Of a stretch of 64,000 nt of DNA, positions 57,080 to 64,000 are shown piece by piece. The position numbers and the translations under genes are program-made. Each line of letters begins with the position of its first letter. The first letter of the stretch is position 1. A model generated the notes under the pieces. The model was not told the origin of the DNA. It did not search any database and worked only from the letters and a program-made list of their open reading frames with translations. The DNA comes from Algoriphagus sp. TR-M9 (lineage in GTDB: Bacteria > Bacteroidota > Bacteroidia > Cytophagales > Cyclobacteriaceae), in NCBI RefSeq assembly GCF_027594545.1, contig NZ_CP115160.1, positions 3,840,501 through 3,904,500 of the forward strand, read 5' to 3'.

Positions 57080-57729
57080 CTGGCAAGTGTTTTGGCGTTC
57101 TGAATGATTTCTTCTACCAGTCCCATTTCTGTTGCCACATATCCCAAATAAGGGTTGACTCCTAATTTTCCCTGCAAATGATGCTTTAGAGTTTGGGAAG
57201 CGTTGTAAGAAATTCCGTTGATCTCTTTCAGTTCCTCAATAATGTGCTGAAAAAGAATCCTTCGATCTGAGACTTTCATTTGGTTGATTACTCCAATACT
57301 GGCCGATAGACCGAGGAGGTAATTCATCAATGAATAGGATCGTTGGACAAAGAGCTTTTCTGTCTCGACGGCAAAAAGGAGGAGAGCAGGATCTTGCTTG
57401 CAGTAATACAGGATCTGTTGTTGGTTATCAATGATGGAATTGACCAAAGGCCCGGCAGTTGAACCTATTCCGATTGCATCGATGACTATGGAAAGCTTGG
57501 CAAATCGTTCCTGAACCGTTCTGTATTTTTCTTTGACCGTTTTAACCAGGTTGTTATTGACTTCCTCGTTGACGGCATTTTTCCCCTGATTTTCTTTTGC
57601 CTCCTTTTGCAAGTTGTACTCGGACTTAGATTCCTCTACCAACTGATGAAGAAGGGCAACATTCGTTTGCGCAAGACTTGTCCCGATATTGGCAAACAGA
57701 ATAATTAAGCTTAGAATCAAAGTTTTCAT
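57076..57729 (-). CDS. Tandem tra paralogue 2 (secreted helical protein)
   Basis: A 217-residue protein with a signal peptide (to SLAQ). It shares with its neighbours the pattern DPALLLFAVETEKLFVQRSYSL and the end VNPYLGYVATEMGLVEEIIQNAKTLAR. It is the most diverged of the three copies. The 4-bp overlaps on both sides tie it to the transfer operon. Function is probably structural, in the periplasm. Confidence 0.75.
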   Translation of the reverse strand: MKTLILSLIILFANIGTSLAQTNVALLHQLVEESKSEYNLQKEAKENQGKNAVNEEVNNNLVKTVKEKYRTVQERFAKLSIVIDAIGIGSTAGPLVNSIIDNQQQILYYCKQDPALLLFAVETEKLFVQRSYSLMNYLLGLSASIGVINQMKVSDRRILFQHIIEELKEINGISYNASQTLKHHLQGKLGVNPYLGYVATEMGLVEEIIQNAKTLAR

Positions 57730-58391
57730 GGCTGCAGGGTTTTGGCTTTTCTGGCGATATCCTGGGCGAGTTGGATATCCAAATTGATGTACCCCTGAAA
57801 AGGATTTAAGGCCTTGAAAACTCCCTTCATCTGGGCAAAGTACATGGATCGATACATGCCGTAAGTGTAGGATCTAAGGATTACCATTTCATTCAAGATT
57901 TGGTTGATCAATCTGGATCTTTCTCCGGCATCCATGAGGTTATTTTCTCCACCTTTCAGGACAAAAGAACTGACCTCCAAGGCTAGGGAAGTTGCTCTTT
58001 GTTGAAACATAGTAGCGTTTCGCTCGGCAAACAGAAGTAAAGCAGGATTCTCACCTGCCAATTCCATCACATCATTTAAATCGCCTGAAATAGCAGTCGC
58101 CATTCGTGCGATTTCCTTGACATTGGAAAGGTTTGTCAAAATGGAACTAACCTCGGAAAGACCTTTGTAGATTTTGTCCTGCATCGTATTAACAATGGTC
58201 AGGTTTCCAGTGATTGCTAGCTGGCCCCGTTCAATCAAAGTCAATCTTTCATTGGTCACCTCAAGTTGTGAATCTATAACTAAAGCATGGGCGGCGGTAG
58301 CAGCCGAAACAGCCGGGTCCACATAAACAGTCTGACTAAAAGTTGTCTCTGAGAAAAGCAGCAATATGAGTAGTTGAAGATGCCTCATCAT
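57726..58391 (-). CDS. Tandem tra paralogue 1 (secreted helical protein)
   Basis: A 221-residue protein with a signal peptide (to ETTFSQ). It shares ENPALLLFAERNATMFQQRATSLALEVSSFVLKGG and LNPFQGYINLDIQLAQDI..KAKTLQP with the next two genes. It follows the VirB4-like gene with a 4-bp overlap. Three secreted copies in a row suggest that they form one heteromeric assembly. Confidence 0.75.
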   Translation of the reverse strand: MMRHLQLLILLLFSETTFSQTVYVDPAVSAATAAHALVIDSQLEVTNERLTLIERGQLAITGNLTIVNTMQDKIYKGLSEVSSILTNLSNVKEIARMATAISGDLNDVMELAGENPALLLFAERNATMFQQRATSLALEVSSFVLKGGENNLMDAGERSRLINQILNEMVILRSYTYGMYRSMYFAQMKGVFKALNPFQGYINLDIQLAQDIARKAKTLQP

Positions 58392-60895
58392 GCTATGCGG
58401 TAATTCGGTGAAAGAAATGTATCAGTGAGTGGACATCCTTCTTTGTTAACCTTCTCGAAAAAACTATGAAGACTTAGATTAGAAGTAGTATAATCCTCTA
58501 CAAATGCGTCCAAACCCATTTTATAGCCTCCGAATGCATTGGCATAAATTTCTACTGCCGATTTTTCTGGCTTTTCCGTGGTGTAGGTTAGGTATTGGAA
58601 CAGCGAAACCTCTACTCCATATACTTCGCCTGTAGCCCCTCTTCTAATGTAAACTTCCTTGAATCTGCCACGCCCTTCCTGGTTGTCCAGCTGGTTGATG
58701 GTAAAAATCTTCCTTCGTTCCTTCTCACTGATGGAAAGCAAAGAAGCTATCTGTGAATAGTTGTCTTTAAACTTGGTTTGGTCTAGGAGGCAAATCGTAT
58801 CTGAATTGTTGATGATACTGTCCTTCACCACTTCATTCCCGATGATATCCCCAAGTTCCTGGGTAACTACAATCGCCTCCCCCCAAAACTTTCGCACCGT
58901 TTTATACAGATACAGAATATACCCTGCCATCAAGGGAGAAGCGATGGCCTTCCATGCCTCTTCAATGATCAGAGCTTTCCGGTACTTGGTTCGAAATCTC
59001 ATTTTCTGGATAAATACATCCATGATGATGAGCGTCACTATTGGAAAAAGAACCTTATGCTCCTTGATGCTGTCAATTTCAAAAACCACAAAGGATTCGT
59101 TGAATAGGGATTGGTCAACCTCTTCGTTTAGCAGATTTTTAAACTCTCCACCTTGGTAGAATTTTTTGAGCACAAATCGGAATTCATCCAGTTCAAACGT
59201 GATTCGCTCACGCTCCATAATTTCAGGAATTGTCTCTAGGGCAAAGTCATAAAAGCTATTGAAGCAAAGCCGATCAATCTTGCCTTCATCAGAGAAAAAT
59301 GAAGAATAATAAGCTGAAATGGTGTAAGAGATCACATCTGCTTCCACCTGTGAAACGGTGCCGTCAGCTGTCTTCCAAAGAAGTGAAACAAGCGTCAGGA
59401 GATAGTCTTTTTTCTCGATGTTGTACTCCTCTTCAGTGATGGCAAAAGGATTGGTTGTAATGGGTTTTTCTTCAGTATAGGTAATGTATTTGCCATTGTA
59501 ATATTGACACAGTCCTGAATAGGAATGTCCCGTATCCACGATCACTACATCCATCAGCCACTTAGGATCAGGTTGCTTGTTCCACATGCAATACTGCTCC
59601 ACTAGGGCATTCATGAAAAATGATTTTCCCGATCCGGAAGGCCCCAATACAAACTTGTTTCTATTGTTGATTCGATTAGTCTGCATGGGCAAATCTGAGG
59701 GATCAATTTTCAAGGGGATTCCCTGTCTATCGGTGAATCGAATCTGAAAACCGCTTTTTTCATCTTGATTCAGTGATTCTTTAAAGAAAAAGCACAGCGC
59801 TGCATCTGCTGTGGTCAAAAAGTAATCGTAAACTTTCAGTTCAGCTGTATTGCATGGAAGGACAGTCCTGAACAACTCCAATTGGTTGTAGGAATTTTTA
59901 TTGGCAATAATCCCCTGCTGAAACAAGGATGACTCTACATAGTTGCAAGCTCCTTGGATATACTCTTTCTGTGCCGAAACCAAGACATTGAAATGACAAT
60001 TGACTAAGAGCTGATTGTTCCTTGTCACATCCTCCAATAACCTGTTAATGTCCTGGACACACATATCATTGGCAGGATCTGGAATTCCCGAATGCCGCTT
60101 TCGCTTGACTTCAAGTTTGTGTTGGGTTGGTCTTTGCTCTACGATCTCGATGACTTGATTGTAAACAATGGTTTGGAAGTTTGGGACATCAAATAGAAAA
60201 CCCATGTTATCAACTGGAAATCCTTTGAGGCTATCCTTATCACTTCTTTCTGAATGGGACGCTATCGTTTCGGGAAGCTCTACCTTATCAGTATCAACAA
60301 GTGAAATTGATCGGAATGCCCTATCTCCACTTTCCACTTGTTTTTCTACCGGCACTAAATTGTCCAGTACAATTCTATCCTGGTAGAAATTCATACTTAG
60401 AATCCTTTTCACATAGCGGTCAATCTCGGTTTTATTCAGAGCATTAGATTTAATCCCTGATCGCTCAAAAAGGTCTGTTACCTTTCCGATGGATTGAATA
60501 AAATCATTCACTGATTTTTCACTATACCTTCCTTTTGACCGCTTGGTGATAACCAAATAGGTATTGTGGGAAACGTATTCTCTGCCCTGAAAATGCTCAT
60601 CATATTTCCGCTGCAGGTACTCCTTTGAACTATCCTCATGATAGCTTTCAGTGGAAAAAACATCCTGCTTTTGGATCAAATGACCTTCACCTAATATTTT
60701 GATGACATTCGTATATAGCTGGTGAAAAAAATCGTACCTGGAAGGGTCTGCTGAATATTGGACAACAGGGTTTTCAAGTTTCAGAATGAATCCGAAATCC
60801 CCATTTAGATTAAAAAGTAGATGGAATCCTTTGAATTCAGTCTCTATACCTGCGTAGGGCAACTTAAATTCATTCCTTTTATTCTTCAATATCAT
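58388..60895 (-). CDS. traG: Conjugation ATPase TraG (VirB4-like)
   Basis: An 835-residue protein, the usual length for TraG of CTnDOT-like elements. Walker A is FVLGPSGSGKSFFMNALVEQY and Walker B ALIIEEAWKAI, with the VirB4-type arrangement of N-terminal domain (1-400) and C-terminal ATPase. It powers pilus or channel assembly at the inner membrane. It overlaps traF and paralogue 1 by 4 bp each. Confidence 0.93.
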   Translation of the reverse strand: MILKNKRNEFKLPYAGIETEFKGFHLLFNLNGDFGFILKLENPVVQYSADPSRYDFFHQLYTNVIKILGEGHLIQKQDVFSTESYHEDSSKEYLQRKYDEHFQGREYVSHNTYLVITKRSKGRYSEKSVNDFIQSIGKVTDLFERSGIKSNALNKTEIDRYVKRILSMNFYQDRIVLDNLVPVEKQVESGDRAFRSISLVDTDKVELPETIASHSERSDKDSLKGFPVDNMGFLFDVPNFQTIVYNQVIEIVEQRPTQHKLEVKRKRHSGIPDPANDMCVQDINRLLEDVTRNNQLLVNCHFNVLVSAQKEYIQGACNYVESSLFQQGIIANKNSYNQLELFRTVLPCNTAELKVYDYFLTTADAALCFFFKESLNQDEKSGFQIRFTDRQGIPLKIDPSDLPMQTNRINNRNKFVLGPSGSGKSFFMNALVEQYCMWNKQPDPKWLMDVVIVDTGHSYSGLCQYYNGKYITYTEEKPITTNPFAITEEEYNIEKKDYLLTLVSLLWKTADGTVSQVEADVISYTISAYYSSFFSDEGKIDRLCFNSFYDFALETIPEIMERERITFELDEFRFVLKKFYQGGEFKNLLNEEVDQSLFNESFVVFEIDSIKEHKVLFPIVTLIIMDVFIQKMRFRTKYRKALIIEEAWKAIASPLMAGYILYLYKTVRKFWGEAIVVTQELGDIIGNEVVKDSIINNSDTICLLDQTKFKDNYSQIASLLSISEKERRKIFTINQLDNQEGRGRFKEVYIRRGATGEVYGVEVSLFQYLTYTTEKPEKSAVEIYANAFGGYKMGLDAFVEDYTTSNLSLHSFFEKVNKEGCPLTDTFLSPNYRIA

Positions 60896-61176
60896 TTTTT
60901 AGGTTTTAAGGATGTTGCGATTTGGAACACTCCTACATGCCTTGTTTTGCTATGCAGTCCCTTTTTTTGTTGCTGAGAAGTAACCAATAGACCAAATACT
61001 ATTGCTGAAATTGTGATTATACCTCCTGCTATCATGCTGGTCAAACTTCCGATAACTCCACCCAGCACGACTCCGATGATCAATGAGGCAATTCCCCATC
61101 CGATAAATTTTCCTTGAAATCCACGATATATAAGGGGTTTTTGAAGCCCCTTATATATTGGAAATTGCTTAGCCAT
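60892..61176 (-). CDS. traF: Conjugative transfer protein TraF (DUF4133)
   Basis: 94 residues from the ATG at 61176, which shares one base with the traE stop; a longer upstream frame only overlaps traE. KQFPIYKGLQKPLIYRGFQGKFIGWG is the DUF4133 motif, followed by two membrane helices (ASLIIGVVLGGVIGSL, AGGIITISAIVFGLLV). It is the VirB3-like inner-membrane protein paired with TraG. Confidence 0.88.
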   Translation of the reverse strand: MAKQFPIYKGLQKPLIYRGFQGKFIGWGIASLIIGVVLGGVIGSLTSMIAGGIITISAIVFGLLVTSQQQKKGLHSKTRHVGVFQIATSLKPKK

Positions 61177-61481
61177 TAGACACCGAAAAACGCCTTGATG
61201 ACCACACTCACCAGTACTAGGAAAATGCAGGACCCCAGCCATCCCATCAACTCTTTGTTGATATCCTGATCGCCTTGGTTCCACTTGCTGTACACTCGGA
61301 AACCTCCAATAATCCCGACCACTGCACCGATCACCAGGCAAAGACTTGCGACGGGATCTACATAGGTCAATAGCGAGGATTCAGCTGCAGTAATGCCTTG
61401 GACTCCCTGGGCATGTGCAGAAATTGAAACAATGGCCATTGCTAAGGCACTTGAGATCTTTTTTGTAATTCTGTTGAACAT
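61176..61481 (-). CDS. traE: Conjugative transfer protein TraE (DUF4134)
   Basis: 101 residues from the ATG at 61481; the in-frame codons upstream add no conserved sequence. A signal peptide (to SAHAQ) is followed by the DUF4134 core with two membrane helices: VASLCLVIGAVVGIIGGFRVYSKWNQGD and WLGSCIFLVLVSVVIKAFFG. It is VirB2-pilin-like by position and size. The neighbouring upstream gene is a second, related TraE-like protein. Confidence 0.85.
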   Translation of the reverse strand: MFNRITKKISSALAMAIVSISAHAQGVQGITAAESSLLTYVDPVASLCLVIGAVVGIIGGFRVYSKWNQGDQDINKELMGWLGSCIFLVLVSVVIKAFFGV

Positions 61482-61541
61482 GATATTTGTGGTTTTAGTA
61501 AGAAAATATTTCATGGACTATATTGAATTGGTTGTAAAGTT

Positions 61542-61862
61542 TTAGGTAAGTGGAACTCCGTAAAGTCCGCCAAGAAAAAAGCTGACAGTTGCGAGAAACA
61601 AGCATGCTCCAAACCAGCTGATCACTTGGACATCAATATGATGTCGGCCCATCTGCCAATTGTTGTAAACCCGTAGGCCTCCCAGTAACCCTGAGATAGC
61701 TCCAGTAACAAGAGATAGTCTTGACAATGCGATGTAGAAAGATCCCATATCTGATTCTACCTCTTGGAATTCTTCCACGCCCGGAGGAGTCTGCGCCAAC
61801 AATTCCATGCTAGGCAAAGAGAGAATTAACAGGGAGCAAAAGAGAAAATGAATTGGCTTCAT
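61542..61862 (-). CDS. Second TraE-like (DUF4134-type) protein
   Basis: 106 residues from the ATG at 61862, chosen because a signal peptide (MKPIHFLFCSLLILSLPSMELLAQ) begins there and it overlaps the next gene by ATGA. The core LSLVTGAISGLLGGLRVYNNWQMGRHHIDVQVISWFGACLFLATVSFFLGGLYG parallels TraE in helix spacing and the GG.RVY.W motif. Two pilin-like genes in tandem may form a mixed pilus or divide base and shaft roles. Confidence 0.8.
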   Translation of the reverse strand: MKPIHFLFCSLLILSLPSMELLAQTPPGVEEFQEVESDMGSFYIALSRLSLVTGAISGLLGGLRVYNNWQMGRHHIDVQVISWFGACLFLATVSFFLGGLYGVPLT

Positions 61863-62230
61863 GAGAACACTACTTTCTTTTTCATTTCGATTGAGTTCTC
61901 TTTTGCCAAAGCAAACAAGCAATCTAGGTTAGTCACCCCGCCCGTTGACTTGACAGGATTTGTCTCCTTGAATTCCATTTTCTCCTCTTTTCCCTCTGCG
62001 TTATTTGAAGCGGGTTTTTCAGATTTTGGAGTTGATTTGTTTACAAAATCTTCCTCCTCAACGACCATTGGCTTTTCGTCAAATTCTGATAGATCTGACT
62101 GGAATGCATAAGAAGGCCTTTCCTGAGATTTGGCACGATGCGGTGTCCTTAATACATCAAAGACGACGTTGACTGCATAGTACACAACATAGAAAAGAGC
62201 TAGGTATAGAAAGAAGTCTGTCCAATTCAT
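61859..62230 (-). CDS. TraD-like small membrane protein
   Basis: A 123-residue protein. An N-terminal membrane helix (DFFLYLALFYVVYYAVNVVFDVL) is followed by a long, charged, Pro/Lys/Glu-rich cytoplasmic tail, and the C-terminal GGVTNLDCLFALAKENSIEMKKKVVFS. Proteins of this form lie between traB/C and traE in Bacteroidota elements. It overlaps both neighbours by 4 bp. Function is unknown. Confidence 0.7.
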   Translation of the reverse strand: MNWTDFFLYLALFYVVYYAVNVVFDVLRTPHRAKSQERPSYAFQSDLSEFDEKPMVVEEEDFVNKSTPKSEKPASNNAEGKEEKMEFKETNPVKSTGGVTNLDCLFALAKENSIEMKKKVVFS

Positions 62231-62577
62231 AGCTTTAGTTGATTTAGTGATTTTTTGATTTCGTTGACCAGTTCAGGATTGTTTTCCAGAAAATCCCTGC
62301 ATACATAGTTCACTAGAGAGGTGACCTTGATCCCAAACAGGTAATTCACGTGTTTGAAGACATCCTCTATTTTAGAATCCATCCGTATCAGTCTCCGGCT
62401 TTCTCCATTTACTTTATAGTCTCGAATTCGCTCTAGTAGCTCATCCACTTCTGGATCCCTCTCCTTCTTTTCTACCTTTCCACTGTTGATGGATTCTGGC
62501 ATTTTTTCTTCCCCAGAGGTAGGGATTTCGCCTCGAACTCCTTGTACTAGTTTGTTTATATAGTTTCCACTTCCCAT
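62227..62577 (-). CDS. TraB/DUF3408-like transfer protein
   Basis: A 116-residue soluble protein. The C-terminal ~60 residues (SRRLIRMDSKIEDVFKHVNYLFGIKVTSLVNYVCRDFLENNPELVNEIKKSL) resemble the DUF3408 ribbon-helix-helix-type domain of Bacteroidota TraB/TraC proteins, which bind DNA or aid partitioning next to a ParA-type TraA. Its start overlaps the end of the ParA-like gene by 22 bp. Confidence 0.65.
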   Translation of the reverse strand: MGSGNYINKLVQGVRGEIPTSGEEKMPESINSGKVEKKERDPEVDELLERIRDYKVNGESRRLIRMDSKIEDVFKHVNYLFGIKVTSLVNYVCRDFLENNPELVNEIKKSLNQLKL

Positions 62578-63203
62578 GAGGATTCGTCTATGTAGTCATT
62601 AAAAATTTTGTTGAAAATTGGGTCGAGAATTGGATCCAATGTTTTTGGAGAATAGGAAGTAGTTATTCTTTGAAAATCAATCCTATCCGAAACCGGTGCG
62701 GTCAATTCCCCAAACTTGCTGAGTGCCTGATTGACGCTGTCCAGCGTTTCATATTTCACCGAAGTTTTCACTCGGTTTGGAATCAAAATGATTTTGCTCT
62801 CCGGGTTTATCTTTTTGACCACATAGCAAAATTCAAAAGTGCTTGTCACGCTGTATTCATCGTAACAAAAGGGACATATGATCAACCCTGAATCTTTAAA
62901 AACCTGTACCAGATTGTCATCATCCATCGTCCCTGCCAGGTCAATGACAGTAAGCAGGTTTGGATTCCGAGTTGCTACCTTGCTGATATTCCGGAAACCT
63001 GAAATTTTCGATAGCTCTACTTCATACAGCTTCTCATTTTCCAACAGGTCAGAATTAAGGTGCTTGTTATACAAAGACTGCTGAAAATCCATATCGATGA
63101 CTTTCACCTTCCTATTCTTCTTTTGGACTGAAAAGTTGGAAAAGAGTGCTGCCAAGGTACTTTTACCGACGCCTCCTTTCTGATTGGCAAATAGAATGAT
63201 CAT
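62556..63203 (-). CDS. traA: ParA-type ATPase TraA
   Basis: 215 residues from the ATG at 63203, which begins MIILFANQKGGVGKSTLAALFS, the deviant Walker A of ParA/MinD proteins; the open frame continues upstream into the relaxase gene end. Further motifs: VIDMDFQQSLYNKHL and VIDLAGTMDDD. It is the usual first gene of the Bacteroidota tra operon and probably helps position or segregate element DNA. Confidence 0.88.
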   Translation of the reverse strand: MIILFANQKGGVGKSTLAALFSNFSVQKKNRKVKVIDMDFQQSLYNKHLNSDLLENEKLYEVELSKISGFRNISKVATRNPNLLTVIDLAGTMDDDNLVQVFKDSGLIICPFCYDEYSVTSTFEFCYVVKKINPESKIILIPNRVKTSVKYETLDSVNQALSKFGELTAPVSDRIDFQRITTSYSPKTLDPILDPIFNKIFNDYIDESSWEVETI

Positions 63204-63213
63204 GGTTATTTTT

Positions 63214-64000
63214 TTATCTGGTGATTTCATTGTCTCCATTGCGTTTTTTCCTCCTTTTCCTTCCGTGGGCAGCCTCATCATCTTCGTCATTGGCTACATG
63301 TAGTATGGGTATCAAGTCGAATTCGTCTTGGCTTTGTCCTGAAGAATGCTCCTCGGATAGGGCTAAATACTCGTCCAAAGCCTGTAGTTGCTTTGACTGA
63401 AGAATATCCTTGGTGGAAAGAATTCCTTGTGAGGTATTCAGGTAAGTATCTCCTTCTCTCCGATCAAACCTTAGTGAATGATGCTCTAGTCCTTGCTGGA
63501 TAGTGGAAAAGTCATTGAATGCTGATCTTAGCTTTACCTTACCTTCAATGAGATTAATTGCCTTGGACTTGTCAGTTTGAAATTCTTGCTGTTTCCCTTC
63601 CGCTTCAAGCAAGCGCTTGATTGGAAATACCTCACTTCCTTTGAACACAATCTTATTGGCATTGTCTATCAGTGAATAGCCGTAAGGTGTCTTTGCATCC
63701 TTTCCATGAAAAATCAATTGAACACCAAACTTGGCAGAAAGGAAATCCCCTAAATCCGAGCGATAACCAAGATGCTTAGCTGATACACTCCCGTGTTTCG
63801 GTTCAAATAATGGAATTGGGTCAGTTTTGTAGATTTTGGAATACTTATCCAGAATTGCTTTTAGCTGATTTGCCCTAGTCTTATCCAATACATAGGACTT
63901 GAGCTTTTGATTAATTTCAGAAATAGGGATTCGCCCCTGGACCGATCCGTATTTGATCAATTCCAGTTGTTGATTCGTTTCCTTGAGCTTGTATCCAAGA
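63214..64000 (-). CDS. C-terminal part of a probable relaxase/mobilisation protein, cut by the window end
   Basis: The frame is open from the window end to a stop at 63214, so at least 260 C-terminal codons are seen and the start is outside. The visible part has GVQLIFHGKDAKTPYGYSLIDNANKIVFKGSEVF, typical of the region after the nuclease domain in Bacteroidota MobB-type relaxases, and a basic tail (RKRRKKR). The catalytic Tyr and HUH motif would be outside the window. It lies next to traA, as mob genes often do. Confidence 0.6.
   Translation of the reverse strand, partial: LGYKLKETNQQLELIKYGSVQGRIPISEINQKLKSYVLDKTRANQLKAILDKYSKIYKTDPIPLFEPKHGSVSAKHLGYRSDLGDFLSAKFGVQLIFHGKDAKTPYGYSLIDNANKIVFKGSEVFPIKRLLEAEGKQQEFQTDKSKAINLIEGKVKLRSAFNDFSTIQQGLEHHSLRFDRREGDTYLNTSQGILSTKDILQSKQLQALDEYLALSEEHSSGQSQDEFDLIPILHVANDEDDEAAHGRKRRKKRNGDNEITR

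Overview
The window looks like a chromosome segment of a Bacteroidota bacterium, probably a Cytophagales/Cyclobacteriaceae-type organism. Supporting signs are TAnnTTTG-type promoters, a TonB-dependent receptor with an N-terminal carboxypeptidase-regulatory-like domain, weak ribosome binding sites, and CTnDOT-style Tra proteins (TraE/F/G/J/K/M/N). The genus is inferred from overall style only; no 16S gene or intact tRNA is present.

Bases 1 to about 22.87 kb are ordinary chromosomal housekeeping and metabolism: the 5' end of an Old Yellow Enzyme gene, a BlaI/BlaR1(M56)-type regulator pair behind a promoter carrying three identical dyad operators, a tandem SRPBCC protein, an RluA-family pseudouridine synthase, a histidine-phosphatase lipoprotein, a glpD-glpK-glpF glycerol operon, an acyl-CoA dehydrogenase, an orphan TPR histidine kinase, an SSF transporter plus inositol oxygenase pair, two alpha/beta hydrolases (one with Asp at the nucleophile position), a TonB-dependent receptor and a GH16 glycoside hydrolase.

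At about 22.84-22.95 kb there is a likely integration boundary: a minus-strand terminator directly preceded by a tRNA-3'-end-like 13-mer, then paired GGGGGACA repeats. Everything to the right, through the window end, reads as one integrative conjugative element (ICE). No integrase or intact target tRNA lies inside the window, so the other end is beyond 64 kb.

The cargo of the element (23-45 kb) is a defence island. It holds (i) a three-gene cassette of a STAS-like/GHKL ATPase, a DUF4325-like STAS protein and a PIN-domain nuclease; (ii) a five-gene XRE / BrxF-BrxC fusion / zinc-ribbon DNA methyltransferase / PglZ / BrxA-like operon that follows BREX type 3 gene order but has no helicase gene and has the two ATPase parts fused; (iii) an ArdC-type antirestriction protein and a RadC-like JAB protein; (iv) a 1957-residue single-gene STAND NTPase with an N-terminal PD-(D/E)XK-like nuclease domain (Avs-like); and (v) about 1.3 kb without convincing genes between ArdC and RadC that carries duplicated hairpins with compensatory base changes and ends in a plus-strand terminator.

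From 45 kb to the end the strand is almost entirely minus. After a few accessory genes come an M23 peptidase, a type IV coupling protein, and the transfer operon in reverse coordinate order: traN, traM, traL-like, traK, traJ, four small secreted proteins (three of them tandem paralogues), the VirB4-type ATPase TraG, TraF, two TraE-like proteins, small TraD/TraB-like proteins, a ParA-type TraA, and the C-terminal part of a probable relaxase cut by the window end. Most tra genes overlap by ATGA, so the secretion machine is translationally coupled. The element therefore carries its own DNA-transfer apparatus, an antirestriction protein for entry into new hosts, and at least three candidate anti-phage modules.
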